From Paraburkholderia domus (lineage in GTDB: Bacteria > Pseudomonadota > Gammaproteobacteria > Burkholderiales > Burkholderiaceae): a stretch of DNA of 64,000 bases. The stretch lies in assembly GCF_905220705.1 (NCBI RefSeq), contig NZ_CAJNAT010000011.1, forward strand, positions 1 to 64,000. Direction: 5' to 3'. Within the stretch, counting starts at the first letter, position 1. The number at the start of each line of letters is the position of its first letter. Of the stretch, positions 53,004 to 61,544 are shown one piece after another. Under the pieces are notes generated by a model. That model saw nothing but the letters and a program-made list of their open reading frames with translations, was not told the DNA's origin and ran no database searches. The translations under genes were made by a program, and so were the position numbers.

Positions 53004-56000
53004 ATGGATGCACCCCAGACCGCGCCTTCCGCAGCCGAATTTCTCACCTCGGTGGAAATTCTCTCGCCGTTTTCGCGCGACGAGATCGAGCGTCTTGCCG
53101 AATATGCGCAGGCACGCTTCTACTCGTTCGGCGAAACGGTGTGCTCGGCGGGCGAGACGGCTGACGGTCTCTACGTGGTTCGTTCGGGCTCGGTGCGTAT
53201 CTTCACCGAGGAACACGGCAAGGAAACCAGTATGGGCGTGCGCAAGACCGGCGAGATCTTTGCCGACATTGCGATGTTGCGCGCGTATGTGCATGAAGCG
53301 TCGGTGCGGGCCTCCGCGAAAACCGAGTTGCTGTTCATTCCCCGCGCCGTGATCGAGCCGGTGATCGCCGGCAATCAGGCCGCGTTGGCATTTGTCGCGA
53401 GCTACGTGGCGATCAGCTCGGCCGGCGGCTTCGTTGCGCAGTTATTCGACCTGCGCGGCAAGCTCAATAAAGCGGAACTCGAAGAGTATGTGCGCAGCGT
53501 TGGCGTGAAAAGGGTGGCCGCCGGCAAGGAAATCCTCAAACAGGACGGACGCGACGACCGGCGGCTCTACGTGGTGCGGCAAGGTGAAGTGCGCATTGTC
53601 CGTCATGAGGAAGGCCACGACTACACGCTCGCGACGCTAGGCGAAGGTGAGATCTTCGGCGAAAAAGCATGTTTGATGCGGCAGGAGCAAATGGCGTCGG
53701 TGGTGGCGGCGACCGATACACGGCTGCTGGTCATCCCCGAACGCACCGTCCATTTCATCCTCGAACGCAATCCGAAGCTGCGCGAAGTCCTGGATGAGCG
53801 GATTCGTTACGGCGACCGCGAACTGCAACGGCAAAAGCGGCTCGAACAGCGGCGCAAATTGCCGCTGATGCTCGATTTACAGACCAAACCCGAGTTCGGC
53901 GAAAAGGTTATCAAGCGTTTTGCGCTGGTTGAACAGGCTGAAGAAATGGATTGCGGCGCCGCGTGTCTCGCGATGGTCTGCCGCCACTACAGCATCCCGA
54001 TGACGCTCGGCAAACTGCGCGAACTCGCCAACGTCACGACGCAAGGCGCCACGCTCGATAGTCTCGCGCGCGCGGGAGAATCGCTCGGCTTCACCGCCCG
54101 CGGCGTGCAATGCACATTCGATTCATTGCGCGGTTTCGATCTGCCCTTCATCGTGCATTGGGAGGGATACCACTATGTGGTGGTGTACGGGCTATCGAAG
54201 GAATACGTGTGGGTCGCCGACCCGGCACTCGGCTTCAGGAAAATGACGGTTGAGGATTTCGAACGTGGCTGGAGCGGCACCTGTCTGCTTTTTACGGGCG
54301 GACCGAATCTCCTGCAGATGTCGGCCGCGCGTTCGCCGTGGATACGCTTTGTCGGTTACCTCAGGCCGTATAAGAAGATTCTCGGCCACCTGTTCCTTGC
54401 TACGTTCGTCATTCAGGTGCTCGGCGTGATTCCACCGCTGATCATCCAGAACATTCTCGATGGCGTGATCGTGCATCAGAACGTCAGCCTGCTGCATCTG
54501 CTGATTGGCGGCTTGATCATTGCCAATGTATTTTCGCAATTGATGTCGTCGATTCGCGCATATCTGGCGAATTTCATGGTGCGCAATATGGACTTCGCGA
54601 TGATGTCGCAGTTCTTCAAGCACACCATGTCGCTGCCGTTTTCGTTCTTCGCCAAACGGAAAACCGGCGACATCTTCGCGCGCTTCCAGGAGAACCAGAC
54701 GATCCGCGCCTTTCTCACCGAATCCACGGTGACCACCGCGTTGAATCTGCTGATGGTGTTCATCTACTTCACGATCATGTTCGTCTACAACGTGAAGATG
54801 ACGCTGGTGCTGATTGCGTTCGTGATACCGATCATGGCGCTGACCGCGCTGGCCACGCCGAAGATCAAGAACTATGCGCGTGAGGTGTTCACGGCATCGA
54901 CCGAATCGAAGTCATTTCTGATGGAAGCGCTCGCCGGTGTGGAGACCATCAAGGGCATGGGCATCGAGCGGCCGGTACGGTTGCGCTGGGAGAAGAAATA
55001 CGCGAAGGCGCTCGAAGTGCAATACCGGGCGCATGCTTTCAGCATTCTCATCGGGCTTGGCAGCCAGTTGCTGAATGCGGCGACGACGATCGCCATCCTT
55101 TGGGTCGGCGCGAATCTGGTGCTGGCGCGCGAAATGACCATCGGCCAGTTGATCGCCTTCAACGCGTTCATGGGCAGCGTGCTGGGGCCGTTGATGGGGC
55201 TGGTCGGCTTGTGGAGCATGCTGAACGACGCGGGCGTGGCGATGGAACGCCTCGGTGACGTCCTCGATATCGAGCCGGAACAGAAGCCGCAGGATTTGCC
55301 TTCGCGCGTGATGCTGCCGGAACTGCAAGGCGAAATCAGTCTCAACGGCGTGTATTTCCGTTACGGCGAGGACGATTCGGCGTATGTGCTGGAAAATATC
55401 AGCTTCGACATCAAGCCCGGCGAACTGGTGGCAATTGTGGGCCGCAGCGGGTCCGGCAAGACGACGCTCGCCAAACTGCTGGTCGGCTTTTACGCCCCAA
55501 GCGAAGGCAAGATGACGATCGACGGCTACGACCTCGGTGTGGTTGACAAGGCCTATTACCGCGCACAGATTGGCTATGTGATGCAGAGCAATCTGCTGTT
55601 TTCCGGCACGATTGCCGAGAACATTGCAAGCGGAGACGACGCGCCCGAACGGCGCCGCATCGAGGAAGTCGCAAAAATGGCCGACGCGCACGCGTTCATC
55701 AGCAAGATGCCGCTCGGCTACGAGCAGATTGTCGGTGAACGCGGTATTGGCTTATCCGGCGGGCAGATCCAACGGCTCTGTATTGCGCGCGCGCTGTATC
55801 ACGATCCGCGTCTGCTGGTATTCGACGAAGCGACCTCGGCGCTGGACTCGCAATCGGAGAGCAATATCCTCGGCAATATGCACGATATTCTGAAGGGACG
55901 AACCGCCGTGATCATTGCGCATCGGCTCAGCACCATCATGCGTGCGGACAAGATTCTGGTGCTCTATGAAGGTGCGATCGTCGAACAGGGCCGTCACGAT

Positions 56001-56060
56001 GAACTGATCCAGCGTGGCGGCATGTATTACCAGCTGGTCCAGAAACAATTGAGTGCGTGA
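53004..56060 (+). CDS. C39-peptidase ABC transporter with two cNMP-binding-type domains
   Basis: 1,018 residues. Two cyclic-nucleotide-binding-type domains (about 20-135 and 150-265; GEIFGE in the second) precede the C39 peptidase with C317 (EMDCGAAC), H390 (GYHYVVV) and D406 (VADP). Then six membrane helices (about 450-720) and an ATPase: VGRSGSGKTT, LSGGQIQRL and FDEATSALD. It cleaves behind the double glycine and exports the core. Fusion with cNMP-type domains suggests gating by a cytoplasmic signal; whether a nucleotide binds is not clear from sequence. A 3-bp overlap joins it to the activator gene. Confidence 0.92.
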   Translation: MDAPQTAPSAAEFLTSVEILSPFSRDEIERLAEYAQARFYSFGETVCSAGETADGLYVVRSGSVRIFTEEHGKETSMGVRKTGEIFADIAMLRAYVHEASVRASAKTELLFIPRAVIEPVIAGNQAALAFVASYVAISSAGGFVAQLFDLRGKLNKAELEEYVRSVGVKRVAAGKEILKQDGRDDRRLYVVRQGEVRIVRHEEGHDYTLATLGEGEIFGEKACLMRQEQMASVVAATDTRLLVIPERTVHFILERNPKLREVLDERIRYGDRELQRQKRLEQRRKLPLMLDLQTKPEFGEKVIKRFALVEQAEEMDCGAACLAMVCRHYSIPMTLGKLRELANVTTQGATLDSLARAGESLGFTARGVQCTFDSLRGFDLPFIVHWEGYHYVVVYGLSKEYVWVADPALGFRKMTVEDFERGWSGTCLLFTGGPNLLQMSAARSPWIRFVGYLRPYKKILGHLFLATFVIQVLGVIPPLIIQNILDGVIVHQNVSLLHLLIGGLIIANVFSQLMSSIRAYLANFMVRNMDFAMMSQFFKHTMSLPFSFFAKRKTGDIFARFQENQTIRAFLTESTVTTALNLLMVFIYFTIMFVYNVKMTLVLIAFVIPIMALTALATPKIKNYAREVFTASTESKSFLMEALAGVETIKGMGIERPVRLRWEKKYAKALEVQYRAHAFSILIGLGSQLLNAATTIAILWVGANLVLAREMTIGQLIAFNAFMGSVLGPLMGLVGLWSMLNDAGVAMERLGDVLDIEPEQKPQDLPSRVMLPELQGEISLNGVYFRYGEDDSAYVLENISFDIKPGELVAIVGRSGSGKTTLAKLLVGFYAPSEGKMTIDGYDLGVVDKAYYRAQIGYVMQSNLLFSGTIAENIASGDDAPERRRIEEVAKMADAHAFISKMPLGYEQIVGERGIGLSGGQIQRLCIARALYHDPRLLVFDEATSALDSQSESNILGNMHDILKGRTAVIIAHRLSTIMRADKILVLYEGAIVEQGRHDELIQRGGMYYQLVQKQLSA

Positions 56061-57415
56061 TGAAGATCCTCGACCAGGTAGAAGAGCCCAGCCCGGCGAT
56101 TTCGTACGCAGGTCTGATCGAGCGCATCGAGATTCTGCGCTCGACGCTGCGCTGGTCGTCCCGGCTCGAACGCGCCGACATCGACAAGCTGCTCCGGCAA
56201 GCCACCTCGTTACGCGACGAGGTCATGCAGCTCTCGCACAAGGAGCGATTTGTGCAAGCGGCAACGGCCGCCGAGCCTGCCGCATCCGCGGATCAATCGC
56301 GTGGCGCGCGTAGAAAGGCATTGATCGAGCGCAGTTTCATTTTCGAAGGGACGTTCGGCGACAATCCGCGTTTGCTTGAATCGCTCGAAATCGCGGAAAA
56401 GGCGGCGCCGACCGATTTGCCTGTGTTGATCGACGGCGAAAGCGGCACAGGCAAAGAGCTGATGGCAAAAGTGATTCACGCGAATGGCTCGCGTCCGGAC
56501 AAGCCGTTTATCTCCGTGAATTGCGGTGCGATTCCGGACAATCTGCTGGAGTCGGAATTGTTCGGACATCGCAAGGGCGCGTTCACGGGAGCCTCGAATG
56601 ACCGCAAAGGAAAATTCGAAAGCGCGCATACCGGCACGATCTTTCTCGACGAAATCGGCGAATTGCCGTTGGCAGGCCAGGTCAAGCTGCTGCGCGTGCT
56701 GGAAGCTCACGAGATTCAACGCGTGGGCTCCGATGAAACGATTGCCGTCGATACGCGCATTGTCGCGGCGACCAATCGCAATCTGCGGCAGCTCAGCGAG
56801 GAGGGCAAGTTCCGCGAGGATCTGTTCTACCGTCTCAGCGTGATTCACGTTACGTTGCCGCCGTTGCGCGAGAGACGCGATGAGATACCGCTGCTAATTG
56901 CGTGGTTCGGCGACGAGGCCGCGGGCACGCTAAAACGCCGGCCCGTCAGGTTGACGCCGCGTCTGCGGGACTTTCTGCTGAACTATGCGTATCCGGGTAA
57001 TATTCGCGAGCTGCGCAACGTGATGTATCGTGTGTCGTGTCTGGCTGGGGAGATGGCGGATATCGATCATCTGCCAGTGGATATGCGGCCGGCCGCGCCC
57101 GGTTCAGCCGCGGCTTTGTCCAAAGCGGCCACGGCGACGGGACAGGAGCCGATTAGCGTGGCGAATCTGATGTCGCTCAGCGACGCCAAGCGCGCGGCGA
57201 GCGACGACGCGGAAAAGGCCTTCCTGGAGCGTGGCCTTCGCGAAGTGAGCGGCACGGTTGCCGAACTGGCACGACGCATCGATATGAACCGCTCGCATCT
57301 GCAAATGCTCCTGAAGAAGCATGGCCTGCATTCGAAGGACTTCCGCAATCGGAATGCGCCGCCCTCGAGCCAAAACGGTGCGGACGAGCACGACGAGGAA
57401 GACAGCGATAGTTGA
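56060..57415 (+). CDS. Sigma-54-dependent transcriptional activator
   Basis: 451 residues from ATG at 56060 (overlaps the transporter stop). AAA+ domain: GESGTGKE (Walker A), GAFTGA (the sigma-54 contact loop), TIFLDEIGE (Walker B), and the R-finger region FREDLFYRL. A Fis-type helix-turn-helix near the end (VAELARRIDMNRSHLQMLLKKHGL). The ~95-residue amino end has no recognisable receiver, GAF or FHA domain. It is the obvious candidate activator of the promoters at 39673, 45837, 60595 and 60936. Confidence 0.9.
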   Translation: MKILDQVEEPSPAISYAGLIERIEILRSTLRWSSRLERADIDKLLRQATSLRDEVMQLSHKERFVQAATAAEPAASADQSRGARRKALIERSFIFEGTFGDNPRLLESLEIAEKAAPTDLPVLIDGESGTGKELMAKVIHANGSRPDKPFISVNCGAIPDNLLESELFGHRKGAFTGASNDRKGKFESAHTGTIFLDEIGELPLAGQVKLLRVLEAHEIQRVGSDETIAVDTRIVAATNRNLRQLSEEGKFREDLFYRLSVIHVTLPPLRERRDEIPLLIAWFGDEAAGTLKRRPVRLTPRLRDFLLNYAYPGNIRELRNVMYRVSCLAGEMADIDHLPVDMRPAAPGSAAALSKAATATGQEPISVANLMSLSDAKRAASDDAEKAFLERGLREVSGTVAELARRIDMNRSHLQMLLKKHGLHSKDFRNRNAPPSSQNGADEHDEEDSDS

Positions 57416-57464
57416 GGCTGACTGGTTTGATGAGAACCCCGCGAGCTATCTAGCCGGATAAAAA

Positions 57465-57490
57465 AACGCCAACCTGTATGGGTTGGCGTT
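57465..57490 (-). terminator. Rho-independent terminator, mainly for aceA
   Basis: AACGCCAACC and GGTTGGCGTT form a 10-bp perfect stem with a 6-nt loop. On the minus strand it is followed by a run of Ts (complement of AAAAAA, 57461-57466), ending aceA; on the plus strand TTGC follows and it may end the exporter operon too. Confidence 0.8.
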
Positions 57491-57511
57491 TTGCTTGCGG
57501 TGCTACAGGTA

Positions 57512-59092
57512 TCAGAACTGGTTCATGGTGTTGTCTTTACCCGCCGCTTTCAGGGCCGCTTCGCCGCTGAAATACTCCTTGTGGTCGTCGCCGATGTCCG
57601 AGCCGGACATGTTCTGGTGCTTGACGCAGGCGATGCCCTGACGGATTTCCTTACGCTGCACGCCAGCCACATAACCCAGCATGCCTTGGTCGCCGAAGTA
57701 TTCGCGGGCCAGGTTGTCGGTCGACAGCGCGGCGGTGTGGTAGGTCGGCAGCGTAATCAGGTGGTGGAAGATACCTGCTTCGCGCGCCGCGTCGGCCTGG
57801 AAGGTGCGGATCTTTTCGTCGGCGGCGATCGCCAGTTCGGTCTGATCGTATTCCACGCTCATCAGCTGGGCGCGGTCGTATGCCGACACATCCTTGCCTG
57901 CGGCCTTCATCGCGTCATACACCTGCTGGCGGAAGTTCAGGGTCCAGTTGAACGACGGGCTGTTGTTGTACACCAGCTTGGCGTTCGGGATGACTTTGCG
58001 AATCTCGCTGACCATGCCGCCGATCTGGGCGATATGCGGTTTTTCAGTTTCGATCCACAGCAGGTCGGCGCCGTTTTGCAGCGCGGTGACGCAATCCAGC
58101 ACGCAGCGCGCTTCGCCCGTGCCGGCGCGGAACTGGAACAGGTTGCTAGGCAGGCGCTTGGGACGCAGCAGCTTGCCGTCGCGCTTGATGACGACGTCAC
58201 CATTGCCCAGTGCGTCGGCCGATATTTCGTCGCAATCGAGGAAGGAGTTGTATTGGTCGCCCAGGTCGCCCGGCGTGTTGGTCACGGCGATCTGCTTGGT
58301 CAGGCCGGCGCCCAGCGAGTCGGTACGGGCCACGATGATGCCGTCGTCCACGCCCAGTTCCAGGAAGGCGTAGCGGATGGCGCGGATCTTGGCCAGGAAG
58401 TCCTCGTGCGGCACGGTGACTTTGCCATCCTGGTGGCCGCACTGCTTCTCGTCGGACACCTGGTTTTCGATCTGAATGCAGCATGCGCCCGCTTCGATGA
58501 ACTGCTTGGCCAGCAGGTAGGTTGCTTCGGCGTTGCCGAAACCCGCGTCGATGTCGGCGATGATAGGCACGACGTGGGTGACGTGGTTGTCGATTTTTTC
58601 CTGGATGGCGGCCTTGGCAGCACCAACGGCTGCGTCCAGCTGACGGAACAGGCCGCCCAGTTCACGGGCGTCGGCCTGGCGCAGGAAGGTGTACAGCTCG
58701 CGGATCAGCGCGCTAACGGAGGTTTTTTCGTGCATCGACTGGTCCGGCAGCGGACCGAACTCGGAGCGCAGCGCGGCGACCATCCAGCCGGACAGGTAAA
58801 GGTAGCGGCGGTCGGTGTTGTTGAAGTGCTTCTTGATGGAGATCATCTTCTGCTGGCCGATGAAGCCGTGCCAGCAGCCCAGCGACTGGGTGTACTTGGA
58901 CGAGTCGGCATCGTAGGCGGCCATGTCGGCGCGCATGATCCTGGCGGTGTACCTGGCGATGTCCAAGCCCGTTTTGAACTTGTTCTGCGCACGCATGCGT
59001 GCGGCAGATTCGGGATTGATGGCATTCCACGCGCTGCCTTGTTTCTCCTTCAAACCAGCAACTGCCTTGATGTCGTCTTGATATTGAGTCAT
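57512..59092 (-). CDS. aceA: Isocitrate lyase (large form)
   Basis: 526 residues. Splits isocitrate into glyoxylate and succinate in the glyoxylate bypass. The catalytic signature KQCGHQDGKV (KKCGH type) is present. Its length fits the ~530-residue lyase form of proteobacteria. Housekeeping gene, transcribed against the flow of the export operon, with its own terminator and operator. Its presence between exporter genes and leader-GG gene 5 suggests the system has been built around it. Confidence 0.92.
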   Translation of the reverse strand: MTQYQDDIKAVAGLKEKQGSAWNAINPESAARMRAQNKFKTGLDIARYTARIMRADMAAYDADSSKYTQSLGCWHGFIGQQKMISIKKHFNNTDRRYLYLSGWMVAALRSEFGPLPDQSMHEKTSVSALIRELYTFLRQADARELGGLFRQLDAAVGAAKAAIQEKIDNHVTHVVPIIADIDAGFGNAEATYLLAKQFIEAGACCIQIENQVSDEKQCGHQDGKVTVPHEDFLAKIRAIRYAFLELGVDDGIIVARTDSLGAGLTKQIAVTNTPGDLGDQYNSFLDCDEISADALGNGDVVIKRDGKLLRPKRLPSNLFQFRAGTGEARCVLDCVTALQNGADLLWIETEKPHIAQIGGMVSEIRKVIPNAKLVYNNSPSFNWTLNFRQQVYDAMKAAGKDVSAYDRAQLMSVEYDQTELAIAADEKIRTFQADAAREAGIFHHLITLPTYHTAALSTDNLAREYFGDQGMLGYVAGVQRKEIRQGIACVKHQNMSGSDIGDDHKEYFSGEAALKAAGKDNTMNQF

Positions 59093-59203
59093 GTGTATCT
59101 CCTGAGAGCAAAGCGCATTTGAAAACTGGTTGCGTGTGCCGCTACGTATGTCGAAGCGAACTGCATGACTAAATAGTAGCGCCGTTTGCTGCGTTTCGGT
59201 GAA

Positions 59204-59224
59204 GTCTTATATAAGACATAAGAC
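59204..59224. promoter_or_regulatory. Palindromic operator upstream of aceA
   Basis: GTCTTATATAAGAC is a perfect 14-bp palindrome (59204-59217) and an extra half-site ATAAGAC follows (59218-59224). It lies 112 bp upstream of the aceA start. Such TCTTAT/ATAAGA palindromes are typical of GntR-type regulators of central carbon metabolism. The rest of 59093-59469 shows nothing else. Confidence 0.6.
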
Positions 59225-59469
59225 GTAATTTATGCTTATTTTTCAATGAGATACGCATGTATTTTTGCGATGTAAAACATGTTTTCACGCAGCGGGAAAA
59301 TGATGCTGCGGAAATTTGAAGTGAATCCCGCAATGTGAAACGCGCTTTCGGTTGTTGGAGGCCGGACAAGCACGGATGGCTTGAGCAAGGATTGCTAGCG
59401 GGATGATTGTGTAGACGTCTGTTTCGACGAACCGACACTCCAACGCGCGATGAAACGCGCTGCGCACTT

Positions 59470-60240
59470 TCAAGGCGCAGGGTTTAGCAGGGTTTTGTCG
59501 GACGCATACGGATCTTCGGCTTGCACCACCACGGCGGTGACGTTGTCACGTCCACCGTGCGCAATCGCTAACTCAACCAGTTCATCGGACGCGCGCTCAC
59601 ACGCCACCGAGGTCAGCACCGCCAATATTTCCGCATCGCTGACTTCGTTGCTGAGTCCATCGCTGCATAGCAGGAAGACGTCACCGTCCGCGACTTCGAT
59701 TGCATCGTCATCGAGTTCGAGCACGTCCGTTGCGCCGACCGCGCGCGTGATCATGTGCTGCGCCGGATGATGCCGCGCCTCTTCGTCGGTAATCACACCG
59801 AGCGCTTTGAGTTCCTGCACCTGACTATGATCGCGCGTGAGTTGCCGCAATTGTCCTTCACGGTATAGATACAGACGGCTGTCGCCGGCCCATAGATAGC
59901 CGCAGAAACGGTCGCACGCGAGCAGCACGATGACTGTGCTGCCGATCCGTTGCACCTGGCGGCGGGCCGCTTCGTCCCGCAGTTGGCGATTGGCTGTTTG
60001 CAGCAGCGTGCGCGCGTCGGCGATGCAGGTTTTCATGGCGCGCGGCGGCGCGAGCCGGCTCAGCGCATCGATCACCAGCCGGCTCGCGAGATCACCGACC
60101 GCGTGCCCGCCCATGCCGTCGGCGACGGCCCAGCGCCCGGGTTCGGGCTGGGCGAGGCAGGCATCTTCGTTGATTTCACGGACGCGTCCGACGTCGGAGC
60201 GCGCGGACGACGTCCATCGAAAATGGCTCGGACAGGTCAC
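59470..60240 (-). CDS. PP2C-type Ser/Thr protein phosphatase
   Basis: 256 residues. PP2C motifs in order: RSDVGRVREINED, WAVADGMGGHAVGD, GDSRLYLYR, LLCSDGLSNEV and GGRDNVTAVV, so all metal-binding acids are present. No membrane segment. Reverses the kinase at 40014 on shared substrates such as the FHA protein, by analogy to T6SS PppA. It starts 5 bp after the stop of leader-GG gene 5, so it is expressed from the same sigma-54 promoter. Confidence 0.9.
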   Translation of the reverse strand: MTCPSHFRWTSSARSDVGRVREINEDACLAQPEPGRWAVADGMGGHAVGDLASRLVIDALSRLAPPRAMKTCIADARTLLQTANRQLRDEAARRQVQRIGSTVIVLLACDRFCGYLWAGDSRLYLYREGQLRQLTRDHSQVQELKALGVITDEEARHHPAQHMITRAVGATDVLELDDDAIEVADGDVFLLCSDGLSNEVSDAEILAVLTSVACERASDELVELAIAHGGRDNVTAVVVQAEDPYASDKTLLNPAP

Positions 60241-60245
60241 AAGGG

Positions 60246-60533
60246 CTACACCGTATCGTTTCTGCTGCGTGCGTCCGGGGACACGTTGATGTTCGAGTTC
60301 GCGCCGGTGTTGCGCACATCGACCGACTGGAACGTGTTGATCATCTGGTTAGCATAGAAGTTGTTTGAAATGTCGTACAGGTTCACGACCGGACCAATGC
60401 TCGGCGTTTCCCGCACATACGGCTGAATCCAGCCGTACACCCACGGCGCACCGCCGCCGCCGCGGATCGCCGCCATCGCTTTACGGTCGAGTGCGAGGTT
60501 CAGCGAGAGGTCGTTGACTGTAATGGAAGCCAT
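60246..60533 (-). CDS. Leader-GG secreted protein 5
   Basis: 95 residues from ATG at 60533 (CGGAGA upstream). Leader: ITVNDL, LDRKAM, AAIRGG, also 26 residues to the double glycine. The core (69 residues) starts with GGAPWVYGW, aromatic and Gly-rich, and is Asn-rich towards the end (NTGANSNINVSPD). Shares the general N/Q-rich pattern with genes 3 and 4 but not their detailed sequence. First gene of a two-gene unit with the PP2C phosphatase. Confidence 0.8.
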   Translation of the reverse strand: MASITVNDLSLNLALDRKAMAAIRGGGGAPWVYGWIQPYVRETPSIGPVVNLYDISNNFYANQMINTFQSVDVRNTGANSNINVSPDARSRNDTV

Positions 60534-60594
60534 GTCGTTCTCCGGTTGGCCGCGTGCGTCGGGCGCGCGGTTAAAAAGGAATTGAACGTGATGG

Positions 60595-60610
60595 TGCAAG
60601 TGCCATGCCA
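60595..60610 (-). promoter_or_regulatory. Sigma-54 promoter of leader-GG gene 5 and the phosphatase gene
   Basis: On the minus strand TGGCATGGCACTTGCA: GG-N10-GC with TGGCAT and TTGCA, an excellent -24/-12 match. Start of transcription expected near 60584, about 50 nt before the ATG. Confidence 0.78.
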
Positions 60611-60909
60611 ATTTGCGGCTCGCCAGCGGGCTTTCTCGTAACGCGTTGATGGGGCGGCGATTCCGGGCGCTTGCTTATGCCGAGCGTCTTCGTACGGAGC
60701 TGCATTGGTCGGGATGCAGCCAACATCGGCGCGTGCGCACCGGTGCGGGACCCAACACATCGGCCTGACCCCCGGACCCTGCCCAATACACTCGCTGCGG
60801 CTCAGCCAGCACCCCAAAATGATCGACGTATGCCAACACACTGGCTGAATTTGTGTCGGCTCGCAACTGACAGCTGCTGCACTAAAAACGCCTCGAAATT
60901 CCTGCCAGC

Positions 60910-60923
60910 CCTTTAAATAAAGG
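60910..60923. promoter_or_regulatory. Interrupted palindrome, candidate activator site
   Basis: CCTTTA and TAAAGG flank AA, 13 bp upstream of the sigma-54 promoter at 60936. It resembles the CCTTATGCATAAGG palindrome at 39724, including the CTTT following it. The remaining 60611-60935 region has no visible gene. Confidence 0.3.
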
Positions 60924-60935
60924 CTTTTCCGCACA

Positions 60936-60951
60936 TGGCCCGGATGATGCA
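60936..60951 (+). promoter_or_regulatory. Sigma-54 promoter of the LRAT-type gene
   Basis: TGGCCCGGATGATGCA: GG-N10-GC spacing with TGGC and TGCA elements. It lies inside a longer possible reading frame, which argues that translation starts downstream at 60995. Confidence 0.65.
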
Positions 60952-60994
60952 AAAGATCTCGCAACAGTGTTGGATTATCGAAGCGAGGCCAGCC

Positions 60995-61498
60995 ATGAAC
61001 ACGAACCCTCTTCCGACGAGCAGCGAAGGCCGCGACGCACGTTGCAATGAAGCGTCGACCATCGATCTGCCGATCGGCGCGCATCTGGTCACGCAGCGGA
61101 GCGGTTACGAACATCACGGTATTTACGTCGGCAATGGCCGCGTGGTTCATTACGCGGGTTTTGCGAGCTCGGCGCATCGCGGTCCGGTTGAGGAAGTGGA
61201 ATTAAACCGCTTCGCCGCCGGTCATCCATTGACGATCCGCCCGACCCCGAGCGCCCGTTACGTCGGCGATGAAGCCGTGCGCCGCGCGCGCTCCCGCCTC
61301 GGCGAAAACCATTACCGCCTGCTGACGAATAACTGCGAGCACTTCTGCGCGTGGTGCCTGCTTGGCGAAAGCCGCAGCGAACAGGTGCATTGCTGCTTGA
61401 CGCATCCCCGTGCCGGCATGCTCACGCTGGTGTGTCTGGTGAAGGCGTTTGTCGAACGCGCCGCGAAGAATGGTCAGGTTGCCGCCCAGCTCGCGTGA
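60995..61498 (+). CDS. LRAT/NC-domain (NlpC/P60-superfamily) protein
   Basis: 167 residues from ATG at 60995 (GAGG upstream), a start supported by the promoter position. The LRAT-like papain fold is visible as HHGIYVGNGRVVHYAG (with the catalytic His) and the later catalytic-Cys motif NNCEHFCAWCL. LRAT-type proteins are acyltransferases or thiol hydrolases acting on lipids. A hydrophobic stretch near the end (LTLVCLVKAFV) may be membrane-associated. Under a sigma-54 promoter like the leader-GG genes, so probably part of the same system. Confidence 0.75.
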   Translation: MNTNPLPTSSEGRDARCNEASTIDLPIGAHLVTQRSGYEHHGIYVGNGRVVHYAGFASSAHRGPVEEVELNRFAAGHPLTIRPTPSARYVGDEAVRRARSRLGENHYRLLTNNCEHFCAWCLLGESRSEQVHCCLTHPRAGMLTLVCLVKAFVERAAKNGQVAAQLA

Positions 61499-61544
61499 GC
61501 GGGCCGAAACCCGTTCAAGAATTCAAGGATTCAAGGAGATCATC

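Noticed and set aside
57491..59122. A long plus-strand frame (543 codons) opposite isocitrate lyase
   Set aside because: It is the antisense shadow of aceA, has no ribosome site and shows no protein-like pattern; the aceA reading is unambiguous.
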